Positions 1-12,300 of a DNA stretch of 64,000 nucleotides are shown here, piece by piece. The translations under genes and the position numbers were made by a program. The stretch is from Meghimatium bilineatum (Eukaryota > Mollusca > Gastropoda > Stylommatophora > Philomycidae): the NCBI GenBank assembly GCA_034231615.1, contig CM067316.1, positions 25,257,791-25,321,790 on the forward strand. Reading direction: 5' to 3'. The notes under the pieces are model-generated. The model was not told where the DNA came from. It worked only from the letters and a program-made list of their open reading frames with translations, and did no database searches. How positions within the stretch are numbered: position 1 is the stretch's first letter; each line of letters starts with the position of its first letter.

Positions 1-8
1 GATGAAAG

Positions 9-93
<85 letters not shown>

Positions 94-135
94 TTATATA
101 TATATATATATATACATTTATTTATTTAGATATTT
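1..135. repeat. (TA)n microsatellite
   Basis: Near-perfect TA dinucleotide run at about 15-85, then two shorter TA runs separated by CACACATTTA-like and CATTTATTTA segments. Confidence 0.95.
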
Positions 136-1018
136 ATTTATTTTTTTATGAGTTATTACATAATCACATATAATTGTTTTGTTTCTTTATTCTCTTTTTC
201 TTCTGTGTATGATGACAAAATAGGGAGGAAGTAGCAAGAATTAATCACATATAGTATAAGCTATGTTCATTCAATATGTATGGTGTCATGTTTATATAAC
301 CTATAATCTCAATAGTTTTAAATCTAAATACATTTTAAGACTTGTAATAGTTTCAACAAACTTTCAACTATCATATCTCAGCTGGAGGGCTGCTCAAGCA
401 ACATTTAGACATGATTAAAAAGTAGCTGTGACCCAAAAATGCACAAATTATGTCTTTTTTTTCAACAATTTAACATAAAAAACCTAACCATACTGAGTTG
501 TAAATCTGAATCCTTATTATATTATTTATGACATGTCATAATCACTTGATCATCTGCTCCTCAGAAGTTTTACAGCTATTCTGCTACACTTGTTTAAGCT
601 AGACATGTTGAGCGGAAAGGTTCAGACAGTACAGCCACAACAACCATAACATAATATTTTGTTCTCTAGCTAAATCCTGTCAGGATTTAGAGGCAGGAGT
701 TTAAAAATGAATGCACAAGCAGGAAAGATGGGTCTTTCTCTCTTCTGCAACCTATAATTTCTATACTATTTGCTGGATTCAACATTATGTGTAGCATGAA
801 TTTGCAGCAATTACAGGTATAGTATATTTCTGAATATAAGCTGACACATTTAAAAAAAAAAACTTTTTTCACTATTGATGTAGGGATTTCAGAATATTTA
901 TGCATACAACATACTTTTTAAAAATTAGCTATAGAAATACAAAAGCGGTAACACAGAATAATGTCAGATATCGGCAATAGGAAAAAAGTAACAATTACAA
1001 ACAGTCATTCAAATCCTT
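136..1018. other. No gene seen
   Basis: AT-rich sequence with no recognisable coding or repeat signal; presumably FCHO intron. Confidence 0.5.
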
Positions 1019-2303
1019 CTAAACTGGATTCACTGTCTGAATTCTGAAATAGTTCATGAATTTCATTCTCTCTTTCATGGAAACACCAGGGTTGATATCA
1101 TCAGTCTCCAGCACATTGTCACTTCCATCCACTGCATTACTAATGGAGCATTTTTTGAAAGATCGGATGATCATTTTGGATGAAAATCCTACCACAATTT
1201 TTTTGTCCCACTTAGCGATGTCCCACTTAGCAATGTCCCACTTAGTGATGTCCCACTTAGCGATTGTGATGATGTTACCTTTTTGGACATTACCACCCTT
1301 CGTCACAGCTAAATGATGATGCAATCCAGTCACTAAATTTTGCTCAGAGTCTGTCCTTAAATGATTTGTTAGGGAGGCATCTAGCGGCTGCAGGAGAGAG
1401 GTAAGGCTCCCAGGAATTATAAATATAGACAGTCCCATTTTACTGCATTGATTTTTCACTTTCTCAGTGAGATGTGCCCGAAACAATTTCTAGTCTAGCT
1501 TTGATGGTTATTTTTATAGCTGCCCCCATACTTTATCCAGCTATCCAACCTTTATTGTGGGCATGCACAAACACACCACTTGGGAATTTCGCCTTCTTAG
1601 GCAGATTCCTGCATTTAAAAATAATCATTGGGGCAAACATGCCCCATCTGCCATGCAACCTAAAATAGTAGCCTAGTGTATTTTCTTGTGTCCAGTCATC
1701 TTTATAAAAACCCGTCATTCCACCATGAAATTTGAAGGCAAGTCAAAGCAGAAATGAGTCTCATCCATATTTCCTATATGTGATAGGATGAATTTAAACC
1801 TCTTCTGGAGGTTAATAGTGAAACGCTAAAACATACCTATTTTCATTTCTAGCTCCTTCTGCAACTTCTGTGAAAGTTTAGTGCGGGTTCATAGACACAT
1901 AGTCTGTTCATTAAATGATTGCACCATCCCATCAAAGCAACAAAGTTCACAGATTTTTGTGATGGGAATACAGGATCTTTTAATATGGTGAGTGTCCTGA
2001 TCCAAATATTTGTGTGGCTTACAAAAAAATCAAATCTGCCTATACTCCATTACCCATTTGGACAATTTCTCCTCCAGCTCAGGGAATGAGGCTGTACATC
2101 CATGTGATGCTTTCTTTGTCCTTCGCATCATTCTTTGTCTTTCGCACCAGAGACAATTCTTCATTGTTTTTTTCTCCATTCTCATACTTTATTTTTATTC
2201 TAATGAAATGATTGGCTGCCATCGAATTGTTGGATTTCTCAGCAAAAGCAATAACATCCAACTTAAAACCAGCAGCATATGATGTTCTTTTCTGTCCAGG
2301 CAT
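1019..2303 (-). pseudogene. pogo/Tigger (CENP-B-like) transposase pseudogene
   Basis: A decayed Tc1/mariner-superfamily transposase of the pogo/Tigger group. On the minus strand the N-terminus at 2303 reads MPGQKRTSYAAGFKLDVIAF, the psq/CENP-B helix-turn-helix. Further on, the stop-broken frame contains GNMDETHFCFD (a catalytic-D motif region), then FRAHLTEKVKNQC, PGSLTSLLQPLDASL and IIRSFKKCSISNAVDGSD. All are standard Tigger motifs in the right order over about 1.3 kb. Multiple stops and frameshifts show that it is dead. A 15-bp tandem expansion lies near the C-terminal part. Confidence 0.85.
1205..1264. repeat. 15-bp tandem repeat x4 in Tigger ORF
   Basis: Four copies of CCCACTTAGCGATGT with one or two changes. 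On the minus strand it reads as a repeated AKWDI pentapeptide and keeps frame with the flanking Tigger motifs. Confidence 0.9.
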
Positions 2304-3235
2304 CTTTCTTATAAAATATGAATAACTTCACAATTAAAATACAAATTTGAAACTGGAAGTTTAAGCTACTTGTGCAGTATTCTCATATATTCCCAGTAGG
2401 ACACTACCATATTATACATCAAGATGCTATTTGGTGGTACCAATGTACCAGATCTACTTATATAACTAAAGTGGGTAAGACTATAAATCCTATTATAATC
2501 GCTCTTCACTGGTCAGTTTGGAAATGTGCTTTGAATGTAGTGGCTGATGCTATCTGATATTTTCCAAGTTAAAAGTTGATCTGATCCATTCATTGACTCG
2601 GTTTTGAATTTACAGTAATGGCTGATGTCACTGTTGCAGCTAACCTTCCTTACTGAATTAATGTATTAATCCAATAGCTGGGAATAACACCGCTGGTACA
2701 TGCCAGTCATGAGTTTTATGAGGCTGATAACACCTGGGAAAGGTCGAACTGTATTATCTTTAAAGCTATTTATATGAGTGGGGCAAATGGAAGAAATTAC
2801 CATGCATCTTACCATTGCTAAAGTTTGTGTTAATTTCCTTTTAGCATTATTTTGCTTGTCCCTTTACTGTTATAATAACGGGACTCCACAATATTATTAC
2901 TGGGGTATAATTTTTTTTATACCTCAGCCTATACACTGATTTTCTACTTTGGTCACATTTTGGACATTAAAGTTACATCCTCTGCTTAAAAACATAACTG
3001 CTTATATTAATAAATATACAGTATGTTTAAGAATTGGAGCAATCTGACCTCTGCCCTATGCGCTAACAGAAAATGAATGTTTATAACCTAACAAACCACA
3101 GAAACTGTCAGCATGGATACTCATTACTTTTTGATGAAGGAGGCTGATGGGTCTATTCTGTATGCAGAGTTGTCATTACTGTTCATTAACTGATTCTTTA
3201 CTTTTTTCAATTTTAGATTTCCTCACTATAGATTG
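2304..3235. other. No gene seen
   Basis: AT-rich intronic sequence; no family recognised on either strand. Confidence 0.45.
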
Positions 3236-3239
3236 TGTA

Positions 3240-3380
3240 GGATTTGCTCAGTGTCTCACACACTAGCCTATCATCTAAGGATTCTAGGTTCAGCTTCTCT
3301 GACAACCTGTCAACCCAGCTCTACTAATAGGTATCCAGCCAGTACAGATGGAGAAGGTAAAAACAGTAAGAAGGAGCCTT
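3240..3380 (+). mobile_element. Possible tRNA-derived SINE
   Basis: GCTCAGTGTCTCACACACTA followed about 40 bp later by AGGTTCAGCTTC resembles the A and B boxes of a tRNA-type pol III promoter in a degraded SINE head. The body has no known match by eye. Low confidence. Confidence 0.35.
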
Positions 3381-3515
3381 ATTTCCCATTAAACAATGAA
3401 AGCTGAGAAATCTCTTGGACTTGAATGTTATAAGACATTTCACCATTTAACATCCAACAGTTTACAAATCACAAATTTCCTGTCACAACTATATTATGTG
3501 AGTGATAATATAGAT

Positions 3516-3545
3516 TAGTGTTTCTCAAACTTTTGTGTGCTTAAG
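3516..3545 (+). mobile_element. hAT-type terminus remnant
   Basis: TAGTGTTTCTCAAACTTTTG resembles the CAGTGNTTCTCAAACTTTT terminal inverted repeat of hAT/Charlie elements. No opposing end was found, so this is a truncated remnant at best. Confidence 0.3.
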
Positions 3546-3637
3546 TTCCCTTGCTTATATACTATAACCAGCACTCCTATCTTATCGATTCTGCTAGACA
3601 GCATACCCTATCCTGAACATCCTCATATTTTTATTTG

Positions 3638-3763
3638 TTCTCAAACTCCCACTGGAGTTCTCTTGCAGGAGGACAATGATCCTACTAGATTTCCAGCAGG
3701 ATGTAGTCCAGGGAACAGATTTTCACCATTTTATTTGCGCAAATGACCTGACACATCTGACTG
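3638..3763 (-). mobile_element. SINE subfamily A, truncated
   Basis: Diverged copy of the 161-bp SINE defined at 18119 and 36406 (CTCAAACTCCCACTGGA, GATTTCCAGCAGGATGTAGT, TTTTATTTGCGC), lacking the GAAGAAG end. Confidence 0.8.
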
Positions 3764-4198
3764 AGAAACAACAATGAAATAAAATCTCTAAGGACCTCTG
3801 GGTGCGAGTTACAGAACACAATCAGGTTTATTAAAAAAATAGGGATTCAGATATAGGCAATGTTTCAGGCAAATGAAAGAAGAAGTTGAGAGAACAAGGA
3901 AAAATCAATTGGTGCAAGGTCAGGAGAATATGAAACTAGTTCCAAGGTAAAATCATATTGTGCTTTGTGAGGAGCTGCTTTACCAGTAAGGAACAATGTG
4001 CCTGCTCATTGTCACGCAGCATATTCCAACTGTTTGTTTTGGATTTTAATGTTTTTATTTCTTCTGATTACATCTCTTAGATGACGGAGGATACTTTCAA
4101 TTTCTTAACTGCAGTATCACCATATGCTTTATTAAGCAATGTTAGCATCTTTGAGGGTGACCTCTCAAGCAAAACACAGAATTTGACATTTGTACATT

Positions 4199-4358
4199 GT
4201 TCTTCTTCTTTAGTGTTCATTCTCAAACTCCCGCTAGATCTCTCTTGTAGCAGGACAATGGTTCTACTAGAGTCCAGCAGGATGTAGTTCAGAGAATGGA
4301 AATGCGCTGTATCACCATTTTATTTGCGCCAATGGTCCTGACACATCCATCTTCGGCT
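4199..4358 (-). mobile_element. SINE subfamily A
   Basis: Minus-strand full-length copy with the TCTTCTTCTT end, CTCAAACTCCCGCTAGATC and ACACATCCATCTTCGGC. A short direct repeat CATTGTTC on both sides may be the target-site duplication. Confidence 0.88.
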
Positions 4359-4582
4359 GGGATCATTGTTCAGTCAAAAACATTTTCAACTCCGACGATG
4401 CAACTAATACAACACACAAACATCTGTATCTTCTCTTCAGGAGTATAAGCAATGTCCTTTCACCACAGTCATTACCAAACCCTAGTTGACTATTCCAGGA
4501 ACTTTTTGAAGCTATCTTGTATTATACAGTTAAGCTAATCTTGCAAATCTAACTCACCCTAACTATCTCAAGATTTACTTGT

Positions 4583-4620
4583 GAATAAATAGAATAAATA
4601 GAATAAATAGAATAAATAGA
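4583..4620. repeat. 9-bp AT-rich tandem repeat
   Basis: Four tandem copies of AATAAATAG. Confidence 0.9.
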
Positions 4621-4726
4621 GTTAGACCATTCACATTATTGGCAACATGATTGGATGTACTAGTGGTGTGTAAACAATTCCAGAATAGGTTAAAAAGCAA
4701 TTCCTTATACAAGATATGATTCAATA

Positions 4727-4752
4727 TTTATTATATATATATATATATATAT
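4727..4752. repeat. (TA)n microsatellite
   Basis: Short TA run. Confidence 0.9.
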
Positions 4753-5139
4753 TATGTAGACAAATACAAATATACTTCACTAAAGTGTGTGCGGAAAGTA
4801 GAATCAAACATGCCTGATGTGTTAGATGTGCTATTAGAGAATGAACATTTTAAACCTGTTCACCACTACTATCAAAAATGATAAAATATTAACAAAGTTT
4901 TCACTTTTTGCGGACCCATTTTCCAACCACACTAGAATGGTGGTTATAATACTAGAATAAAAAAATATGGTCACTGTACAGGTTTTCAGTGTCTCAATAG
5001 GTTTCAGTTGCTATGTTGTATCAAAGATGTCTATACATTTTATGTAAATATATTACTTGTGTTAACTTTATACTTCAATATGTAACTACTGTTTGTGAAA
5101 AGCATTTCATGGATTAAGTAAACATATTATGAGGGGATT

Positions 5140-5403
5140 CTAAGCAAATATTTGACAATTATTACCAGTGAACAATGCTGAATCTGTAATCAAACATAAC
5201 ATGTAATTAACAAACATGACTTTTCCTACAAGCATTAACACATAACATATGTAATTAGCAAACATGACATTTCTTACAAGCAATCACACATAATATATAT
5301 ATAACAAACAAATATGACATTTCCTACAATCAATCAAATATAACATATGTAATGAATAAATATGACATTTCCTAAAACAGGCAAACATAACATATGAGAT
5401 TAA
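5140..5403. repeat. 44-bp minisatellite, left part
   Basis: Degenerate tandem units with core AACAAACATGACATTTTCTA followed by a CAATCAATCAAACATAACAT-like segment. It is interrupted by the TTAA elements at 5404-8832 and resumes at 8837. The unit contains TTAA. Confidence 0.8.
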
Positions 5404-7064
5404 CCTTTAGTATGCCATCATACTATAACGCAAATGGCACAAGTTCCTGAAAGTCGTGATCGCAACATTGCGCCCATTGCTAATTAGATTTAAGGCTATT
5501 TATCCAGAGAAAAGTGGAAACGAGGCTAGCAATAATCTAACCCTTTTCCAATAACTGATGATAAACCAGTAATTCAGAGCATTATTATAATTTTTCATAA
5601 TAATTTTCCAATCAGTGCAAATCGAGTTGAAATGAAAGCCATTTTCAGTAAAATTCTAATGGATTGTGATTATGAAGATGAGGAATTCTTGGGAGTTACA
5701 TTAATATTATGAACGTGTTTGTTTCATTATGATGTGACATCAGAAATTCAATATGTCTATATAGAATATATTCTGCATTGAATATATTGACATAGAAACA
5801 TTAGGTCTAGACCTAGCTGATAACAGTAGTGAGATCTACGTGTTCTGTTTGTTTTCACAGATGATATTATGAGCATGCTAGTTTGGTTATGAAACAACAT
5901 CAGAAATGGAATAGGCCTAGGCATTTAGTAGCAGCATTTTATCCTAGATTCAATATATCAGACAAGAATAAGTGAGTCTGATTTTTTCTCATTTTTCATC
6001 TTCACCATTTTCTCACATATCACACCAACACAACCTACATCATTACATTCAGTAATAAATTGTTTATTTCCATTGTTAACCTTTAGGGCCCTGAATTAAA
6101 AATTAAGAAACATCCCCTTGGGCCTGAATTCTTTTTTGGAAAATTTTCGTTATTGATGGTGGGTGTTTTGAAAACATGATAACTTTTTTATTTTAAAAGA
6201 TATCAAAATAATTTTTGCATATCTAAATAAAGGAGTGAATAGTGAATATAGTCATGTTTTTTTTGTTGTTGTATGTATGATATGACAGTTGTGAGCAAGT
6301 TGTGAAGTTGAAAATTCGGGGGGAAAATCGCAAAACGCAATTTTCAAATCGCACATGTAACTTCTTGATGACCTTAATACTTGAGCAATGTGTGGAATCA
6401 TTGATAAAATCCTCATAAATATCTATACTTAATGTATATATATTGTTTTATATCAAAACTAATATAATATGAACTATAAAAACTAATAAATCGTGAAGAA
6501 ATCGCATATAACGTCCGCCCGGTAAACACTAGGTCTATCCCGACACGCAGCGTAATTATTGTCTATGCACTCACGTGGCACCCCTGATACATATTATTTT
6601 TGTGTTTTTGAACGACTACACAAACATTCTTATCAAATAACAACATATTAAACACAAAAAACAACAATTAAAACATGTAGTTTATAAGAAATCGCATATA
6701 ACACCAGCCGGTTTTCTCTCTTCTTGCAGTCGTAATGAGTAAAGTAACTTGACCTTTAAACTGCGACGTATTCCTAGAGTCGTTTGGCGTTTTTTATACG
6801 TCACAGGATCATTACTTTGTGAAGTTCCGTACTCGGGAATCGGGCGATATCCTATGTAGCGGGATTGCGCCTGCAGGCACAATGGAGCTGTTCTCATAGG
6901 CGCATTATTGCGACCGCAGAGTCGTAAAGGTTAAAAATATACAAAAAATCTTCAAAAACAAAGTTATTGTGTTTTCAAAGCGCCCACCAAAAATAATGCA
7001 AATTGTTGAAAAAGAATTTGGCTGCATGGAGAATTTACACCTTTATTATTTGGCTTGCTAAAGG
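5404..7064 (+). mobile_element. piggyBac-type TTAA element E1 (with nested E2)
   Basis: Bounded by TTAA at 5400-5403 and 7065-7068. The left end is CCTTTAGTATGCC and the right end GGCTTGCTAAAGG, giving inverted termini CCTTTAG(C/T)A. An ATG at 5659 opens MDCDYEDEEFLGVT, an acidic N-terminus like the piggyBac-type transposase remnant at 53350. After removing nested E2 (6080-6930) the element is about 0.8 kb, so it is an internally deleted non-autonomous copy. TTAA target duplication and a CCY terminus are typical of the piggyBac superfamily. Confidence 0.82.
6080..6930. mobile_element. TTAA element E2, nested in E1
   Basis: 851-bp element with TTAA at 6076-6079 and 6931-6934 and ends CCTTTAGGGCCC and GAGTCGTAAAGG. 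It is closely related to the copy at 14906-15811. It carries a minus-strand 71-codon open frame (6682-6897; [28 protein letters not shown]) also present in the other copy. Confidence 0.85.
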
Positions 7065-7068
7065 TTAA

Positions 7069-8832
7069 CCTTTAACACACCACATTACAATTATACAATT
7101 TCCCTCCTGCAACTGGATTCTGTTTTGACAATTTGCATTATTTTTGCTGTGTGTTTAGAAAACGCAATAACTTTTTTTGTTTTGTTTAAAGACTTGAGTA
7201 ATTTTTGTACATGTAAATAATGAATTGAGTACTGATTATAATAATGTAAGTTTTGTTGATGTATGTATGTGTGTTATGTGAAAAAGGGTGAAGATAAACA
7301 AAAATTGTCAATAAAAAAAAAATTATACTAACATATCTATACTTGTCCGATGTGTAATGTGTGGCATCCCTGATAAAATTCTTCTACAAACCTAGACCTA
7401 TTGATATTCTATTTATAATGTTGTTTCATAACCAGACTAAAATACTCATATCATATGGCAGCATACGCAAGGTCAGGTGACAATCACCAACCACTATGAA
7501 ACATTATATTTCTAGAAGATGATATAACTGTATAGTAAGGTGTTTTTTGTTTAAAACCCCACCAGTATTCTATCTTTAGTTATATATTTTTATGCTGTAA
7601 GGTCCTGTTGATTAAGGTCAAACATAGGTCCTGTAAGGTCCTGTCCCTGGAGTAGAGACCATCCAACACTTGGCATTGCACACCAACATAGAACCCACGT
7701 CCTGTGACCCGGACTGTCAAGATCTAACTGGTTTGATGCTGTATGTCGAACTGACACCCAGAAACCAACTGGAGGAAGGGGAAACCTGAGGTGAAACCAT
7801 CCAAATCATGACTTGACAATCCTACATGTCTGTCCAAATATGCAGACATATATATGTCTTGAGTGTCTATAGACTGTAGGTGACAGGGAATGGAGAATGA
7901 TAAAGCACAGCTTAGATCCAATATCTATAGAGGGAAATCTTGGAAGAGCCAAGTCAAAGCAGCATTACCAATTGGAAATGGCATTCCTGGTCCCATGTCC
8001 TACTTTGTTGGATCAGCCCTGAGCTTTGTTTGAAAGCAATCTCCAGTAAAATATAACCCCAACTTGAAAGTGTCAAGAATATCATATGGAAATATAATTA
8101 AAACATGTGTCACTAACCTTGTCAGATTCATTTTTCTCTAAGCCTATGCCTATGTCCAAAGTCCAGGCAACAGATTCCGCCTATACTCATCCAGTGTCAT
8201 TTTATAATGTAACTAACATGTCACTCATATCCACTTTTAAAACAAATGTAATTCCCAAGAATTCCTCATCATCAGAATCACAATCCATAATTATTTTACT
8301 GAAAATGACTACCATTTCAATCCATTTCATGCTGATTGCGCCAATCGAGAAAGATTCCTAGAAATTAATTAAAAGAACTCCAAACTGCTAAATGATCACT
8401 GTTTAATTATCTCCAAATTGTGCGTTAGATGACTTTACTAGCCATAATTAGTCGCCTCAGGTGGAGGGTTTAACATCATATCCAAAAACCAAATATGTAG
8501 AGTCATAGGTTTCCCATATACTTCTGACAAATCTAACAAACATGGAGTATTTATATAACATTTTGGAAGTGTTCTATTGTTCATCAATAGAGTTGCATTT
8601 CCATGTATAGCCAATTACCTAGTATTTTTCTTCCCTCTTCTAAACAACATGCAGGAAAAGGAAGTTGAATATTATTGCTAGCTAGGTGTCTCTGGTTCCG
8701 GTCATGTGAAATTAACCATCATATAGTTCCTCATCGTTAATGAGTACATAACGATGGGTGGCGCAAGTTCCCGGTGATTATTAATACATGGAAAACCGTT
8801 GATGAAATTTTTCTCAGCAGGCATGCTAAAGG
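7069..8832 (-). mobile_element. piggyBac-type TTAA element E3
   Basis: Shares the TTAA at 7065-7068 with E1 and ends at TTAA 8833-8836. Ends are CCTTTAACACACC and GCATGCTAAAGG. The minus-strand ATG at 8288 opens [20 protein letters not shown], the same N-terminal segment as in E1, so E3 lies in the opposite orientation. The central part (about 7600-8060) has no recognised content. A section at about 8390-8630 recurs in pieces at 9318, 13649 and 16689. Confidence 0.78.
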
Positions 8833-8836
8833 TTAA

Positions 8837-9015
8837 CAAACATGACATTTCCTAAACTCAAATAAATAACATGAAATTAACAAACATGGCATTTTCTACA
8901 ATCAGTCAAACAACATGGTATTAACAAACATGGCATTTTCTACAATCAGTCAAACAACATGGTATTAACAAACATGACATTTTCTACAATGAAATAAAAC
9001 ATGCTATTTTCTACA
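8837..9015. repeat. 44-bp minisatellite, right part
   Basis: Continuation of the 5140-5403 array: ATTAACAAACATGGCATTTT, CTACAATCAGTCAAACAACA, TGGT in near-identical tandem units, the period being 44 bp. Confidence 0.9.
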
Positions 9016-9186
9016 ATTAACCAAATATATTAGACATATTCTTCTTGTGAGTTCATTCTAAACCACACTTATCTGAAACATCTCATCAACCAAATTATTT
9101 TCTATTTCAACATTTACTCAGTGATATTTATTCAGAACATTTCAACATAATAAAGTACAACATAACTGTGTAATAAAGTCACTGAC

Positions 9187-9300
9187 CCTGTCTTGGTTTC
9201 TCATTGACTTGTGTGTCCTTCCTCTCACCCCCTGGATCTGGTGACATAGGTCTATTCACCATAAGACTGGATAGGTCAGGTTCCACAAACTCTATAGGAC
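9187..9300 (-). CDS. FCHO2: FCHO exon 11 (start of linker)
   Basis: 114 nt: completes a glycine, then [20 protein letters not shown] then [17 protein letters not shown] plus one base. GPIEF directly follows KPG in the FCHO family. The rest is low-complexity acidic/proline linker without family motifs. Acceptor ATCTAG, donor GTCAGT. It lies about 9.1 kb from exon 10; the intron between holds the large insertion mosaic. Confidence 0.82.
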
Positions 9301-12300
9301 CTAGATGAATAGAGTACACTAACTGTAAACTGCCAACTGATCACTATTTGTTATCTCCAGTATTGTGTGTTAGATGACTCTACTAGCCATAGTTAGTCGA
9401 CTCAGGTGGAGGGCTCCCCATTGAGACCATCACCTTGAAGTGGTGATGGAACTTAGTTCAGCCATTAGGGGCTGGCGACTATGACTGATCGGGCAGGTCC
9501 ACTCTTGCAGGACCACAGTCCTGCCCAAGTAAGCAGCGTGCTGAAGATGGAGGCAACCAGAAAAATAGCGCACAATTAATCAGGATGTCACATACAAACC
9601 ACAATGGGTTTTTATATCCAATAATAGTTATGGTTCCTGACCTTTGACGAATGTTGAGGCAGGGACAGTGCTGGGCCCTATACCTCGAAAGGGCCCAACT
9701 ACAATTACTGGAGGTTTTTCTCAATTGCCCCGAGGAGCCAGGAGGCACGGGAATAGAGCTACTGGCAAAACAAAATAACGACCAATAAAAATAATGCACT
9801 GGAATGCTGAGGGTGTCAACAACAAAAGAGATAGAAACAGTAAAACAATGGAGCTTGAAAATATCCTATGTGAAGAACAATTTAATGTTATTCAAGAAAA
9901 ACACCTCAGCAGTGGTATAGCCTTTAAAATTTTAGGCTATATCAGAACTAGTGCTACCAATCAGACCGAAAGGACAGATGAAGAGTGCAATTTTGACACT
10001 TATTAAAAACAATATCAACACATGTCAGCTGGAAGTGTATATGGAGGGGACAGAATACCAGATGCTCCACATAAAAACAGACAGTACAGAATTCCATCTC
10101 CTGAACTACTACTGCCCAAATGATAGACCATTGGCACTAGACACAATCCCAGAAAAATATAGTTATGGTATATGGTGATGCCAACAGTCAATCTCAGAGC
10201 TGGGGATACGATTACATGGACAAAAGAGGTTAGGAACTTGAGAGCTGGCAGGATGAAAATAAGCTCATACTTATTAACCAGCCAGCAGACCCACCAACCT
10301 TCTACTCAATAGCATGGCACACCACCTCTACACTAGACCTGGCATTCCACTCGCCAGGCCTTGAATGGAACATCACACAAGTCAATGGAAAGCAGCTTGG
10401 ATGTAGTGACCACAGACCAGCATTTTTTGAAATTCACAATGAATTTATCAACGACAGTAGCACACTCACTAGGTGAAACTAAAAGAGGGCAGACTGGAAA
10501 ATGTACCAGCATTTAACCAGTGTTCTAGCTAAGGGCATGAACTTGGACGAAAACATCAATAGAGTAGTGAGTGAATTTAATAGATGCATACTACATGCTT
10601 CTTTGCTTCTAGTAAAACCATACCCTGGGGGCAGGGGGAGCATGCAAAAACTACAAACCATATTGGAAAGATGAACTTGCAAAGTTGCAAAATAAGATGG
10701 AAACATCTAGCCAGCAGGCAAAGAACAGATCTAGCCAAAAACACCACAACAAATATCAGCAAACAAAGGCTAAATCCCAAAGAGCCAAGTTACAAGCCAG
10801 ACGGAGCAGTTGGAAAGAGAAAATAAAATGGGATCAAAGCGACAATGTATGACAATCTGGTAATCTAGTGCACAGAAGAACACGCAGCAGTGACCACTAA
10901 ACAAATACAAAGAGTTATTGATGCTTTAACTATATGGGCAAATAGATAGTGCATCAGCATTAACACAGGTAAGTCCAGCACTTCAGTCTTCACCTTCTCA
11001 CCAAAACAAAAAGCAGGTGTTATCAAGATAGATGAAGAGCTTTTGAAAGAAGACAAACAGCTCACATACCTCAGAGTTACTTTTCATGATAAGCTGACAT
11101 GGAAGTAATACATAACAAAGCAACAACAAAAGCCAGGAGGAAGTTAGCTATCCTGAAAAAACTAAGTGGAACCACATGGGGATTCAGTGGGAATTCACTC
11201 CACAATGTTTACCAGCAAGGCATAAGACCACACCTTGAATATGGTTCAGCTGCGTGGTGTCCTACATCAAACACCACATTACAGGATCTTGATAAAGTGC
11301 AAAACCAGGGGCTTAGGATAATGTTGGGAGTGATGAAATCAACACCCATAGTAGAAATGCAGAAAATGGGGAAAGCGCAAACACATGGCAAACACTGAGA
11401 CACAAAAGTACTAATACAAGCAGAAAAGTTTGAGTGTATGCCAAGTCATCCAATAAAGGAACGATTCCAAAATCTAGTAATGGAGCGACTGAAAAGTAGC
11501 AGCTTTATCCAAGCTAAACGACTCCGTAGACAACTTACAGACCTACCTAAAGTTGACAGCCCCTTAAGGTCTGTACCAGAACAAACCCCTTTGAGTGAAA
11601 GGCATGGAATGCCAATATACATTCAGAACCACATGAAAGGAATACTAAGCGAGGATGAACAGAACAATGTGCAGTGATGTCACCCTTAGTTTCCTGGATG
11701 ATGAATATCCACAAGACATATGGATCACAGTATACACAGATGGGTCAGCACTGAATGTAGTGAGGAATGGAGGTGCAGGTGTATATATAGAATATCCACA
11801 CAAGCCTAGAGATCTGATCAGAACACCAGTAGGTAAATTCTGCAATAATTATGATGCAGAAATCCAGGCAATTAGTGTGGCAAATAAAAAAGTGCTTAAC
11901 TCCAACCCTGGCCCACATCCGCGGCACTCCTGATAAAAGCAAGGTAATTGCTTCAAGCTCTCCAGTCTGTAAAACTAACAGACTTAACAAAAACTACTTA
12001 ATGAACTGTCCTACCAGTATAGGGTAACTATGCAGTGAATACCTTCTCACTGTGGAATACCAGGAAATGAAAAAGCAGACCAACTGGCTATGGAAGGTGT
12101 TGCCGAAGACCAACCAGATGTACTGATCACCTACCATCAGAAAAACAGATGATCAAGTCAATAATAATGCCCCAAACACCAACACAAGATGACTATCACA
12201 TTACTAAGACCATGGTACATGCAGAAAAGTACAAGAGCATGCCAGTACAGCTCATGAGGCCAGACACAGTGACCTAGCCAGTGGAAGAGTGAAGAGGAGC

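Noticed and set aside
8100..8180. Possible FCHO exon 12 on the minus strand (GLEKNESDK before GTTAGTGAC)
   Set aside because: The same CACTAACCTTG context recurs at 25660 inside element E9, so it is repeat sequence; phase also gives stops for most acceptors.
8107..8361. Plus-strand 84-codon ORF
   Set aside because: Shadow of the minus-strand piggyBac-type N-terminus (MDCDSDDEEF) inside TTAA element E3.
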